From the NCBI GenBank assembly GCA_949317995.1, contig OX439035.1, forward strand, positions 83,019,959 through 83,083,958: a stretch of 64,000 bases of DNA. The letters run 5' to 3'. Of the stretch, positions 47,276-60,761 are shown one piece after another. Position 1 is the stretch's first letter; every line of letters starts with the position of its first letter. Made by a program: the position numbers and the translations under genes. The notes beneath the pieces are model-generated. The model saw nothing but the letters and a program-made list of their open reading frames with translations, ran no database searches and had not been told where the DNA came from. The stretch comes from Acholoe squamosa. Its lineage: Eukaryota > Annelida > Polychaeta > Phyllodocida > Polynoidae.

Positions 47276-47488
47276 GATTAATTATCTCTCCTCCCGACGC
47301 CATATACTACTACGTGGACCTGTGCTGGCCTCTCGCGCCAATGGAATGTGCCGCCGACGCTAAGCACACACTGCTAACTAGCGGTTCCCGCCGAGCGGTG
47401 AAGCTCATAGATTATACATGGCCGCTGGCGGCCTCAGTAGGAGTAGGAGAGGGCCTGGGCGTCTCTAGCTGACAAGCTAACATGAGGC

Positions 47489-49703
47489 ATGGGCTGTGGG
47501 TCAGCCAAAATCTCCCTCACACACCGGCGCGGGGGCGGCAAGAGACGGGATGGCAACACGTCCGACGACTCAGACACGGAGGTCGAGGAGGGCGCGGGGG
47601 CCGCCAGTGGTCAGCATAGACGGCACCAGCAGCACCAGCTGCGGGGTTCACACAAGGTCAGGCCCGCCTCGCTTGTCACCTCGACCAGCGTCGACTCACA
47701 ACTGCTTAAGACAAGTAGTAACCGCCCCAAAATAACCACTTCCTTCTCCCAGAATGACTTCAGCACCACCACCAGCGTCAGCGGCACGTCGCGGATACGC
47801 GTCACGCTCTCGCATGACGGCTCGCTGCTGGAAGTGGAAACGGAAACGTTTGAGACCCTTGAGGAGGTCGACGACGACCCGGACGCCATCCGCGCCTTCC
47901 AAGACGACAACGAGAGCGGTGGCAATAAACGGAAGTCGCACTCTAATCCGACGTCATTGACGTCACGGACGCGGCGGTCCGACCGCCAGGAGGCGACAGT
48001 GTACCCATCGTGTTCTGGAACACAGCAGGTGGACAGTTGCTCCTACTCCAGGGTCAGCGACGTTCGACGTCTGTGTGGGGGTGGTGGAGGTGGGGGTGAC
48101 TCTAGTTCTGAGTCGTCTTCGAGGGCGGGCGGCGTCGGCGGTAATGGGTCCGTGAGTAGTGTCCGACGGTTGACGTCAGGGGGCCGGGGATGTGACACGG
48201 AGGACGAGGAGGACTACGACAACAGCACCGAGGTGACTGCCTTCATCGCTGTAGCAGACATTGAGATGGAACCACCACCTCAGCCTAAGAAAAGAGCCAC
48301 AAGGTCCAAGTCCATTAACTCGATCTTGTCACAGGCCGAGGAGAACCACCTCCATGAGCTGGAGCTGAAACCCAGGAGGATCTGTAAGGAGTGCGGATGT
48401 ATACGTAACTCTAATAGTAGCAAAGGGGGTAGTTTTTATAAGGGTGTGGGGGAACACCAAGTGAATACTGATAAAGACAAAAAGGCCGCTGCACCAAAGC
48501 AGGAGAGTCTTATCAAACGCGCGGCCAAATCTATAGAAAGAACTCCAAGCGCTACTGAGAGTAGCGATGGTGATATACAAAAAGATGTTTCTAGGAAATC
48601 GTCCAGGAGTGGGGGCTCTACCCCGTATAAGACTGCCAGTCATCAAAAACGGAAATCAGACAAAAGGAAGCAATTGCCTGATGGCGCTTCCCCTCTAGCT
48701 ATAGAGAAACACACAGAATGCTGCTGTTATTGTCACCATAAGAAGAGAAGTAAAGGCAGAAGTAGGACGGCCCAGGAGGGTGGGGAAATAGACCCCGCCT
48801 CCTCCATGACCATCAACCCCCACGACCCCCGCCACAATAATCATTCCGCCCCAACAGCCCACCGCCCCAACCACCACCCCGGTATGACCACAAACTCCCT
48901 TCCAGATGGATCTATCAAAAACAAAACACAGACAGGAAAAAAACAAACATCTCTGAGTGAAACTCCTGTGGAACAGGTGATGCTGCCAGGAACGCCTGAG
49001 TCTTCTGCCCAATCTAAAAAGATGGCTTGGTCCAAACAGAACTCGGCCGATAAATCAGGCACGGGATCCACCGCCACCTCGGGCGACAAAGGCAGACATA
49101 AAAAGGATCTACGTGAGAATATGTGTGAAACCCAAAGGAGCTTCTTCACAAGCAACGACAGTATTGTCACTGTGCCTGTAGCACCCATAGTGGACCCCAA
49201 CGCTGTGTTCAATTTTGACGACCAGGAGTGGGCTGAGCTAGCATTAACAAATGGAAACCCCAGTGATGTTAAATCTCCTAGCAACTCCAAACTAACAAAC
49301 TCCATCCCCACCAGTAATGACACCTCTTCCGCCAAACCCAAAACAATGGACTTCAGTAAGAAACAAACCAAGAGCAATTCCAAGGAGAGTCGCACCAAGC
49401 GAGCCTCTAAATTGCTGTTGTCCAGCAGGTCAAGCTCCTTTGCTGGGAATTCTTCCTCCTCCAAGTCCTCCGCCAAATCCTCCTCCTCTGATCTGCCCAG
49501 GATTCCATCCGGACTGCGTAGTGCCGCGAGTTCTGGCTGCGTCACTGACATGGACGACGGTGACGTCACGGACCACTCCACGACGACAACAATGACGTCA
49601 TCGTCCAGCATTGGTGACGTGACGTCGTTGGCAATGGCAGGTATCTGTGATACGTTAGATCCTGGGGCCGTGTGTCTGCAGGTCCACTCCGACTTCTATA
49701 ATG
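47489..49703 (+). CDS. First coding exon of a Ser-rich, probably N-terminally acylated protein
   Basis: Opens MGCGSAKISLTHRRGGGKRR: Gly2 with Ser5 fits N-myristoylation, Cys3 fits palmitoylation, and the basic stretch after it fits membrane binding. The frame runs 738 codons and meets a good donor (ATG then GTGAGT) at 49703, phase 1. The protein continues in exons beyond the window. It is mostly Ser/Thr/Lys-rich and disordered. Two cysteine clusters stand out, CKECGC (about residue 302) and ECCCYCHHKKR (about 410). A short acidic-aromatic segment FNFDDQEWAEL lies near residue 575. Asp-Val-Thr repeats near the end create several TGACGTCA sequences. An upstream out-of-frame ATG at 47482 precedes the chosen start; the MGC start has a purine at -3 and G at +4. 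The gene family is not recognised; membrane attachment is inferred. Confidence 0.75.
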
Positions 49704-50201
49704 GTGAGTTAGGACGTTAATTGGTTCAATATTGACCAACCATTGTTAACCAACCCTAATGATAGCGATCAGGTTAGCGCTTAAAGCAGATCGATACAAT
49801 GTTTTATCAGATTACCAGGTTTCTTGTGGATAATGATATGCACAGAAGCGCCAATTACATGCCTCTGCTGCTAATAACTGAAAAGGCAATTGGTTATTAA
49901 TTTCTGAAACACCCAGCCATTATTTCGCTGCCCTGATGTAAGAAGGCTGTAACTAACCCTATAAAGTTTTGCAGTCATAACCTTCTTGCACTAGGCCCAC
50001 GATTTATAAGCCTCCAAAGATACGGCCGCGCTTTTAAGGTAAATGACCGGGGACCAGTCCCAAAAGCAGGTCATGAGTGATGCGTTCGGTACCCCTGAAA
50101 AACGGACATAGAGTTAAGAAATAATATTTAGTCACCTTTTCTCTGAATCTTCAAAGAATCTGGTATGTGGGCAGACTAGTAAGAGATAAAAGTTAGTAAC
50201 C

Positions 50202-50391
50202 TAAGGGCCATTTTCCACCACCCGATATGAGTGCTCTATCGGGCGATAGCTGCCCCACACAACCATCTCGGCCGACAGGGCTGCCATAGGGTTCAATGGT
50301 GAGGCATGGTCTCTGTCGGCCGAAAATAGCATCTACTATGGGTCTAGCGGCCGTTAGAGGGTCCATATCGGGTGGTGGAAAATGGCCCTTA
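50202..50391 (+). mobile_element. 190-bp foldback MITE, copy 1
   Basis: TAAGGGCCATTTTCCACCAC at the left end is mirrored at the right end. Interior contains CGGCCGA motifs. Copy 2 lies 165 bp downstream in inverted orientation. Confidence 0.75.
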
Positions 50392-50556
50392 CGCACCCCT
50401 CATGACCTACTTTTGGGTCCCCCGTCATTTACCATTTAGCTTTTAGCAAAGAGGCCGATAGTTGACAAATATTACTAAGGAATACATCCAATGTTATTCA
50501 TATGATAGAAAAACAGTAGTCAGACTAGATTTGTAACAACAGAAAAAAGTAACCTC

Positions 50557-50745
50557 TAAGGGCCATTTTCCACCACCAAATATGGCCTCTCTATCGGCCG
50601 CTAGACCCATAGTAGATGCTATTTTCGGCCGACAGAGACCATGCCCCACCATTGAACCCTATGGCAGCCCCGTCAGCTGAGGTGGTTGTGTGGGGCAGCT
50701 ATCAGCGATACAGCACTCATAACGGGTGGTGGAAAATGGCCCTTA
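50557..50745 (-). mobile_element. 190-bp foldback MITE, copy 2 (inverted)
   Basis: Same inverted ends as 50202-50391 with the interior in reverse orientation. The pair forms a larger inverted repeat. Confidence 0.75.
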
Positions 50746-51266
50746 TATATAGCATACATGATTTGGCGTGCAGGATTAATTGACTTTTAGTTATCAATAC
50801 CAAATTACCATAGTAGGAATAGGGGCAGAGGCAGGGGCATGGGGCCCTAAATAGCCACTGTAAAAGTACATTGACCCTCCCCCCCCATGAATCAAAAAGG
50901 TTATAAAACTTCGGCATGTTTAGGCTCTATGTACGTACCTTTGAAATAGATCCATGGTTCTCACTTTGTGGATGTGAAATCATGGTATGCCATACACAAT
51001 ATAATAGATATGAAAAATATATTGATTTTTCAAAGGACACGTAGCACCTGCACAGGGTTGGCTACAAGCCTCAGGGTAGGATCGATCATTCATTGATCTT
51101 GGATCCAGCAAGAGGAAGAGGATGCCTCCTTATCACTGTCAGATTAGCAGAGTGCTTTCTTCTCTACAATGTAAAGTTCTATTCTACTATAGCATGTCTC
51201 TCTGATTGTAGACAATACTGTGAACTGACAGGGTGGCTGTGACCTCGGACCTATGGCAATAACAGT

Positions 51267-52845
51267 CCCAGCAAATTGTCGTTATCTGTCGCCATGATTG
51301 GTCATCAATGGTGACTCCTTTCTGAGTGATAACTCACTGCGTCATCTTTCGCCACTGTGTGTCAGTCTCACATGGCATGGCGATTTATCACAACAGTCGC
51401 CAACATGATCTCACTCACTGCGTGAGTATGTGCCACCCCTTGTCATCCCTCACAAAGCATGGTGACTTATCACCACCATCGCCAACATGGATCTAACTCA
51501 CTGCGTGAGTATGTGCCACTGCCTGTCAACTCTCAGTCAGAATGGCAACCTTTCACCTGCATTGCCACATGGCTCTCACTCACTGCATGAGTGTGTATCA
51601 CTCCTAGTTAATCTTCTCTCAAAATAGCGACTTATCACCACCATTGCCAACATTGGTCTCACTCAATACGTGAAATTGTGTCACTCCAAGTCAATGCTCT
51701 CTGAGGATTGCATCATCTGTCACTCACTCTCACTCACAGTGGCAACTTATCACCACCATTGCCAAAGTTGTTGAGACAGCACCACTGTTCAACATGTAGC
51801 CTATCTAGGAAGTGTGGGCCTGAAGTATAAGTCCCATACGTATCAAATGTGCTTTGTTTCACACTGATTTCCATGTAATACTTCAGAGTTGAATCAAACA
51901 AGATTATATAGAGAGAATATCAATTGAATTTAGATAGAAGTATCTCTAAAATGAAAGCAACTATCCATAAACACCTTTTCTCTGGTTACAGGAAAAATAC
52001 ATAGGGAAATATCAACATGAACACCTTGTCTGTGGTTAGAGGGAAGATACATAAGGCAATACCTTCTCTGGCAAAACATAATTTGATCTGGCAGATGTGA
52101 GGTTGCATGATTACCAATGTTGATAATCATGACCTTTTCATCTAACAAGGTGAGTGATCACCAGCGTCGCCATCACTGGTGAGTCTGAGTGATCACCACT
52201 CTCGCCATCCATGGTGAACCTGCGCTATGACGTGGTGCGCGTTTCATCTAGTGAGGTGAGTGATCAACCGCCTTGCCATCCCTGGTGAGTGTGCGTCATC
52301 ACGATCCTCGCCAACCATGGTGAACATGTGCTATGGCATGGTGTGCATTTCATCTAGCGAGGTGAGTGATCACTCGTGTCGCCATCCCTGGTGAGTGTGG
52401 GTGATCAAGATCCTCACGAGGTACGCGTTTTATCTAGCGAGGTGACTGATCACAATCCTTGCCATCCGTGGTGAATGTGCATTATGACGTGGTGTGCATC
52501 TCATCTAGCGAAGTGAGTGATCACTCATGTCGCCATCCCTGGTGAGGATGAGTGATCACTCATGTCGCCATCCCTGGTGAGGATGAGTGATCACGATCCT
52601 CGTCATCCCTGGTGAACATGTGCTATGACGAGGTGCGTGTTTCATCTAGCGAGGTGAGTGATCACCCACGTCGCCATCCCTGGTGAGTCTGAGTGATCAC
52701 CATCCTCGCCATCTGAGGTGAGGCCATGTGATCACCACCATTGCTATTCCTGGTGATCTTGTGCTATAGCGACGTCGTGTTCCATCTAGCGACATGTGTG
52801 AGCCACTTCACACAGGTTGACGAGGAGTCACGACAATTTGCTGGG
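51267..52845. mobile_element. Repeat-filled element bounded by CCCAGCAAATTGTCG
   Basis: CCCAGCAAATTGTCG at 51267-51281 recurs inverted at 52831-52845. The left part repeats a unit with TCACTCACTGCGTGAGTATG, roughly every 75 bp. The right part repeats ATCTAGCGAGGTGAGTGATC with TCGCCATCCCTGGTGA at spacings of about 70-140 bp. No ORF crosses it. This looks like a non-autonomous transposon built almost wholly of subterminal-type repeats. Confidence 0.6.
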
Positions 52846-55800
52846 GTGCGTCCTTCTGGTGTTGAGCCGTCAGCATAGCACATGTAACATAATATTATAT
52901 ACATAGTATGCTGGCATTGCGTTATCAATTTTATCAATTGCTATCAGGCGATAACTACCTTTTTGCTGACTGCTGAGAGTTACTCATTTATCACTTTATG
53001 GTTGTACCTATACCCGCGAATATATATTGTACATGTATCACGATCTACATAATTTATATATGAGTGTCAAATAGGTAATTATTATATCAATTATTCATAG
53101 AGTGCAAGGAACGAGGCGCCCCATTCATTTTTGACATCTATATAGTTAAATAGTGTGACGTGGGCGTATTGTATTCATAAGTCTATGGTGGTTAACTCAT
53201 TTGGACAATCCATTTGGAAATACAGTACCATTTTACCTGTCAATACTGGTAGAGCATTGTAACTGAGATACATTTGTATACCGAGGTAGCGCATTGTCTA
53301 CTGGGCGCAGCCATTGCTGAAGCTGGTTACCAGCGGTTGTCACTGATAACAGCTATCAGATGGGAACCACACGCCCCCCCGAGAGGCCCGCACTAAAGTG
53401 ATGGAATTATTTCATTGGCTGATAATTAAACACGCTAACAACATTGACACAGGGTCTGTCAGGTGACAACGGAAGGCATCGGCACACAACGGCTGTCAGT
53501 TTAAAAAAGTGAAACTGTTGGAGACGAATCACTTTTTTCTGCCGGTTGGTAGCCTTGATATACAATCTTAAATAGACAGCAGTACATATCCCTATTTTCT
53601 ATGTCGACAGTATTAGATAAATGCAATGCAAGTTTACAGTGATTCTTAAGAATTATCTAAAAAAATCAAATTAATATTTACACTTCCAAACAGTAGCGGA
53701 TATAGTCTGCATTTAAACTGGGGGAGGGGGCACTATTCTTTATGCTTTCCGAACTGGCAGTTCTCTATAGGCCAACGCATGTAATATGCAAGAGGCAAAG
53801 CTATATTGCAACGCCACTATATTGATGATATAGATACTAATTTACACTTGACGCTCCTGCATGAGCTGTTGCATATTACTTGGAACTTTGAAAGGCACCT
53901 CGGTCTTTATATCTGGCTCAGGTGTTCTAGTGGGTGGAAAAATCTTGTTAACCCTGATAGCATGAACAGGGAACAGTCAGAACAACTTCATTGGTCCATG
54001 CTACCATCATACTCTTTAATGATCGATTAGATAAGTTTATAAACAAAATATTTCATGTCACCTGAAATCACCCTATTGTTACATGAGCAATTGTGAAAGG
54101 TGTAAGGTGTTTATCTTACTCTTGCCTGGCACGTTTGTATAATTTAATTTTTGAGAGAATTACATTTTCGACGGATCGAGAACAATTACAATAAGGGTTT
54201 ATATAAGGGGATATTGATAAGCTAGAAGACTTTGTAAATGATCAGTTATACTAGGACAAGAGGAGATAGACATACACATAGAAAGGGGCCCTCACAGATC
54301 GAGAAGCAGATGCGAACAGACTTGCAAAGCATTCAATCGATAAGAGTGTGGGTATATCCCTTATACATCCCTACCCAACACACCTGGGTGCATCCACTGT
54401 TTAGCAGTGTCCTTCAGTCCCTGTATCTATACCATTGATACATGATCTATAATAACCACCAGTCCTTATAGGTACAGGAGATTGGCGGGGTCCTAAAGGA
54501 CTATAGATACACGGGCTGCAATGCTAGTTGAAAGGGGTGGCGTGACAGGTTCCGACCAGGTCCTACATCATTAGAGTTGGGATCATTAAGTGCCTTATTG
54601 ATCAATTGGCCTGCCCACTGCATCAAATAGGAAACACCCGCCAAAAGTGTAGTCTAGGACTGGAGGGGTTCCCGTGCTATTCACAAACTGTAGCAGCTCA
54701 ACTGGTCAACTCAAATACCCGAACTAACAGGCACATCTGGTCTAGCCGAGCTTATTGTGAGTTTGTTGTGAGCAGGTTAGCACAGAAGCTGTTGCTCAGT
54801 ACCAAGAATAGACGTGTGCAGTTTTTTTTTAATGAAAGAGGTACAATGTAGGGTTATATAAGCACATTAGTTGCATTTAGATATAAATTGTGTAACACTG
54901 TACAACGCAAAAAAAAAAAAAAAACTAAGGACAAAAAATGGGCAATTCCAGGGTAGTATGTATATCTCAAAATTGAGAGCCGCCAGCAAAAAAAACGGAT
55001 TATTTTTGAATTCCCCAGGTCAAAATACATAGGAATTAATGGGTTTCACCTCTGTTTTTTTTTTAAATGAAAATTTGTTGTACAGTGTAATGGATAAAAT
55101 TTTGAATGTTAAATCATTAAGAAATAATCAAGAATCTGAAACGATGCCATGTTTGGAATGGTACAATGTATGACCGGGCCCTTATAGTCTCTTTGTATCA
55201 CAGATGCAATCGCAAAGCATTACTAAATCGATATATCGATATGACAACTTTTGAAGAAATTCAACTAAATATATGTATACATCTATATATCTATACAATA
55301 TGCATTGCTACAAGATAGCCAGAGAGGATGACTACAGACTCAGAACGAGTAACATTATGAGGCATAGCCTGTGTTCCTTTATTACAGGTCATTTGGTGAA
55401 TATGACTCAGACTGCCACTGTCTGACAGACGAGCAGCTCACTCTGTGGCGACATACAGAGTCATGGAGCGAGCTCCTCATTGAGTTGCTTAGGAGTCTTT
55501 CAGTGGTTCTACATTAGCTATGTTTGAGTCAACCTGGGGGGTCTAGTATGTACTAGAAATACAGGTTTCTGATCTGAAGAAGTAGGATCCGATCAGTGCT
55601 ATAACATTGACACGTGTCGGACCGCCCAGTATACTTATCTCCTATATGGCTGACATTAAGATGCAGGCCACAGTATGTCTTAATACAGATAGAAACTAAA
55701 GAGCATTAGTCACACTTGCACTCGTGAAACGAGTTCTCCCTGCCATACAAATTAAGTACTAACACCCCGCGGAGGAAATTCAATTAATATCTGGCCATCG

Positions 55801-56460
55801 AAAACGTATCACACATTGCTTTCGTGGCTGAAAGAATCTATAGGGGATCAACGATAGTCATAAAGGATGTTTGCCATTTTTCATATGAATGTGTGTTGTA
55901 TTTTACCCACTTCAATGGGTATTGGCACTACATCATGTGATCTAACCTACTGATGCGTGATTAATGTATATGTGCCTGCACTATTACCAGCCTACACTTG
56001 AGGGTACAGAGAATGCACGACAGGCAATTCACCCACTCCCATAACATATTCCCTGTAATTGTAGACACGTCCCTAAGGCATAGCATGTTCCTGATTCTTA
56101 GGAGAACTGAATCCCTGGAGCACATGAAAGAACCAAGGTGCATCTCTTACCGATAAATGCAAAACCATTTCCTTAATCGATTTTGAGCAGCCAATACTGA
56201 GCTCCAGGGTAAATATACCCTCTGGAAGCACACGTGTATATAATATTGTATTGTGGAACCCGAAACACTGCCAGCTTTGTCAGGGGACACAGGTGATGCA
56301 GGAGAAACCATTGCCTTGGGTTACAGGTGTAATCATAAGCGCTTTATGCGATTCTGGGGCCTCACAGGTTTTATATGTAAGTCGGGAATACACACGTCAC
56401 TTGGAAATATACCTTGTATACAAAAATTAAATGAATTGCAGAGATATATGTCTGCAATTA

Positions 56461-56476
56461 AATTAAATGAATTGCA

Positions 56477-56536
<60 letters not shown>

Positions 56537-56552
56537 TGCAATTCATTTAATT
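56461..56552. repeat. AT microsatellite inside a palindrome
   Basis: AATTAAATGAATTGCAGACA and its reverse complement flank a (TA)n run, the same design as 40552-40653 but with different arms. Confidence 0.75.
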
Positions 56553-57929
56553 TTCGTTTTTAAGTTTTTGCATACTTTATTCACTATATGTTTATTGGAG
56601 AGAGGGGTTAGGATTATACATGTATATATAGGACGAGGGAATGGCGACCTTATCTTCCTCATTCAACGGCACTACGCTTTAAATACTCTGAAGACAGAAC
56701 ATTTATAAAGGCCGACCTCAAGCCTTCTATGATATCAGTATACACCATAAGTAGAAGGACCTCTATTTGGTAATGAATACAACCATGCAAATTAAAGTAT
56801 TTCAATCGATTCGCAGTCGACTGAATCTTGGGACAAAGAGGCCACATCTAGTTTACCTGGATTCAGAAAATGAATGCAGTTTAATTACTCGGACTATAAT
56901 ACCCAGCTTGCCCAGTTTTGAAAGTGGGTACAACAATCTGACAATTGGCCAATATCCACTTAATGCTGGCATTTACATGCAGATCCACAATTTACATCTC
57001 CTATAGACCGATGCACTAGCAAGCAACTAGATCTAGCCCACCTGTTTAAGAACATTCCACTGACCGATATTGAGCTACTACTGTTATATTGATGTAATAC
57101 GTTATCACGTTAATGGCAAAGTAGACCGACTACATGGCCAGTGTTTGCAGACTTCTTGTCAAAAATCAATATCAATTATTCATATCAAACACTGGTTTGA
57201 ATAACAGGTAGGTCTCTTACTGTGACTCCCTTGCAAGATGGCCCACTACATGACATTTGAGGTGTTTGGATACAAGGCAGATGTTCCTATACTGTATTCC
57301 GTTTCCAATGTCTACATGTATTTAATGTTGGGTATCACTTAGTGCTCTAATGCGACAGCGGTACCAATTATCAAAGCAGTCCGTCGCACGCACAGATTGA
57401 CCCAGGCAATATCTCGGCATGGCTACAAATGGACACATTTCGATGGCTGGGAGAGGTGATTTTGAAATAAAAAGAGCTAACTTATCTGTTTACATCATTG
57501 GAAGCAGGTGCGATTTTGCCTGCATTATATGACTTCCAAACTGATACATGGTATAATAGAACTTTGGTAGATAATAGAAAATTATGCAGAATTCCCCAGT
57601 AGTAACTCAAAAGGATTTGGACCACATGCCAGACTACAGCCAACATAAAGAAAGGGCCCCGTGTGGTTTTAAGAGCAGTGAAATAATGGGATTAGCGAGG
57701 AAACCGGAATGAGGGGAAAATATCCACACAGTGTGCATGCTCAGGTAAATGACCTTTGCTATAGTTGCCCCGCAGACGGGATGTTGCTGGTGCCCATCGA
57801 GACGGCAAGAACCCTTGCAGATCCCGCGGGGACAGACCCCTAAAGGCAAATCACTCAGGGATACATTGGTGGTTTGGACAGGCTTTAGGATTAGCTGGCC
57901 AGGCGTCAGCCTGCTACGCCCTCCACTAG

Positions 57930-58680
57930 CTGGAGGTTAATTCAAAAGATACTGGGATTTCTACCCCCGCGATCTTAGTGTAGGCACATATCATAAGACC
58001 TGGTTAGTCTACCCTATCTAATACAGTGTTTGCAGGCCTGTCAGGAATAGCAAGTCCTGAGATCACTTCACTATTCCTTTTCCAGCGCTAAGATCACTCA
58101 ATCTTAGTGAAAGAATTGCATAGTGGTTTAACCTGAGTACAAGAGCACTTACAGGGAACACTCCTGATCGAAAGAGTGAATAGCCTGCTGCATACATATA
58201 GAGGGGAGGGAGGACGTTTGCTGAGTGTCCTTGAGGGCTCTTAGGGCTACTCATGTGTTAAGTGCACTGTAGGGTAATTCTTCCCTTCACTCTATTTGTC
58301 CTGGGGGGGGGGGGCACAATGCTTCTAATAGGCAAGCATAAATCATACATTCATGGGAACAACTCTTGAATACTGTACGGGGTTAACTGCACCCTGTGCT
58401 CTTTTGTTAGCCCATATGGGAATGGGGAACGATGGTATAAACACTGTTGTAAAGAAGAGTGACTCCACAGCTATTCCTTTATTTTGGAACTCTTACCCCT
58501 GTGCCCAGTCAGTACTTCTTGGAATAGTGTAGGAGGGCTGAGGCTAAGATCGATGCGATCTTCGTGCTGGCTAGGAAAAGTGAACGCAGTCTAATCTTAA
58601 GATCGCTTAATAGGATAAGGCAGAATAATTCCTAAGATCACTGAGGTTGCGATCCCAGGATCTTTTGAATTAAACTCCAG
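57930..58680. mobile_element. Foldback MITE, CTGGAG family, copy 2 (with extra segment)
   Basis: Ends and both flanks of the interior match 7919-8378. About 290 bp at roughly 58168-58462 is absent from that copy. It either holds an insertion or is the longer ancestral form. Confidence 0.7.
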
Positions 58681-59600
58681 AGGAGCACGTCAATATTCTA
58701 TTTCCTACGGGAGTGAAGGTTCACGTCCCTTAGGGCAGATGGAGCAGGGTCAGAGCTCTCCTGTCAGAACTTACATATTCCACCAGACCAACAAGGAGGG
58801 TTATTGGACAGAATGAGGCGCCTGGGTAAGTGTATAGGCGTTAACCCTGTTCTCTGAGTAGTACAGGAGCAGCTCAGACCTGTTTTAGAGCCGCAGGGCC
58901 TGTGTGGGACACAGTGGTAAAGTGGGTGTAAATGGGTTAATGTGCAGCTCAGCAAGATCTCTGAGTCAACGTTGGCAACGCTGACACCTACTCACTAATT
59001 TGGAATTTATTTGTCTGACAACCTGTCCCCTGGGATCAATCAACACTGTCTGCCGAAGAGCAGTAAATAACCTTCATAAAGAATTAAATATCATTATAAC
59101 GATGCAGTCACAGTGGGTCATAGCCTGTCTACATGGCAAATTAGTATAAAACTTGTGATGTAGATCTATACTCTTTTGACGACAAGAATGCTAAAATGAT
59201 GTGAGTACATGTATTGTAATCTAATTATATAGGCATATGTCCTTTGGCATCAAAGCAGCCAGCATATAACGACTGGTTAATGCACACTCTCAAGTCATTA
59301 TCAGCTTATCTTTACTCCGTCAGTGCTAGTCCTATATCAAACCGCCACCTCCAATAAAGCAATGCACACAGTCACACCTCCAACCCAAGAAAACACCTGT
59401 CTAAGGCCCATATCTCTCCACTTTGTCCCAGGGCTCTGTGCTATGTTAGATAGGAAGGTAAATGCTATTATTCAGAGAGGAAGGAGATTCTATGAGTAAT
59501 TAAAGCATAGACCTCCCCACTGGAGGGTGTTTGAAGTAGTTTTAATACGATTAAGTTCCGGCCTAACACTGTAGTAATACTGAGATTAGAGGCACACCTA

Positions 59601-60761
59601 GGGTAGATTAACCTGAAAACGACCGTTTCTGTGCTGGTTCTCAATCAGGTGTTTGTAGTTGCTAATATCTCTGGAAGTTTTGGGTCTTCAGACTTCCAAA
59701 ATACACTGAATAAAAGATAATTGTTTGGGCTTTTGTATCTGTTAATTTCAAAAATCAGTTATATATGTTATTTCTAGTTTATCACCCTTACTACAAACAT
59801 TCCATTTAGTTCAATTTCACCTTGAGATGACCACTTTGCACCTACAGTTGACCACTTATTATCCACCCTTTTGATTAAAACATCAAATTAAGGATTAAAC
59901 AAGTTCCTTAAATATATATGAAATAAAATAGCATCATTAAAGATACTGCACCATAAGGAAAATATATGATTTAGAGTGGCTAAAATAAGATGGAAATTGG
60001 AACAGTGGCATGCCCATTGGTATTGTAAATCTCATCAAAACAGAGGTGATAATGCTAACCCTGCATTAAAAAAGCTTTGTTCTAACTATGCTTTAATCAA
60101 TTTGAAATATCGCACTATAATAACCCAGGTCTTGATTTTATAATCATGCTCTCATTATCACAAACTTGCTCTACATACTACTAGTAGTAGGATTCCATTA
60201 AAGGTTGAAATGTGTGTATTAGAACATCATCCAGGGAAATTTTGTATCCGAACCTGCTCTAAATATGAATGTTTGGATGTAATGCTATATTATAAATGGT
60301 ATCTATATTCAATGAAATGCATAAATAACTAAGGGGTGGTCTGCTCAAGGTGAAAGTGTGGTCATCTCAAGGTGAAATTGGTATGTTCTAGGAAATAATT
60401 CCTATACAGAAGGTATTTAACATTTCTGCATTTTTCCTTATGCTATCATTTAGCAAAGATATTTATCTTTGCCTAGAGTCAAAGCACTTGTCATCTTCAA
60501 ATTATTGAACCAACGTTGGAGAATTCTGATGAAATGACCAGCTGGTCATGATAAAAACCATTCAAACATGGGAACTCGAGTGTATTGCCATACAATGACA
60601 ATTACTTCATATATTCTAGGACATCATTCTATGGGGCATTATAACACCTCTATTTCAATAATATTAGGTTTTAAGACCAATACACTACATGTGAAAGTAA
60701 GAAAAACAAGCTGACAGGTGGTCAACTCTAGGTATGTGGTCATCTTTAGGTTAAGCTACCC
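59601..60761. mobile_element. TIR element with GATGACCAC subterminal repeats
   Basis: Starts GGGTAGATTAACCTGAAA and ends with the inverted TTTAGGTTAAGCTACCC. CACCTTGAGATGACCAC and GTTGACCAC lie near 59818 and 59849; inverted GTGGTCATCTCAAGGTG and GTGGTCAACTC occur near 60358 and 60718. No ORF. Same plan as the elements at 518 and 8609. Confidence 0.65.

Noticed and set aside
47025..47363. 112-codon ORF in the leader of the MGCGSAK gene
   Set aside because: It reads through a strong donor at 47178 and a strong acceptor at 47275; after splicing the frame stops at once.
48841..49611. 256-codon minus-strand ORF
   Set aside because: Antisense shadow of the MGCGSAK exon, produced by its Ser-rich codon bias.
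49560..49625. Cluster of TGACGTCA (CRE-like) sites as an enhancer
   Set aside because: It lies in coding sequence and is explained by repeated Asp-Val-Thr codons; regulatory use is possible but unsupported.
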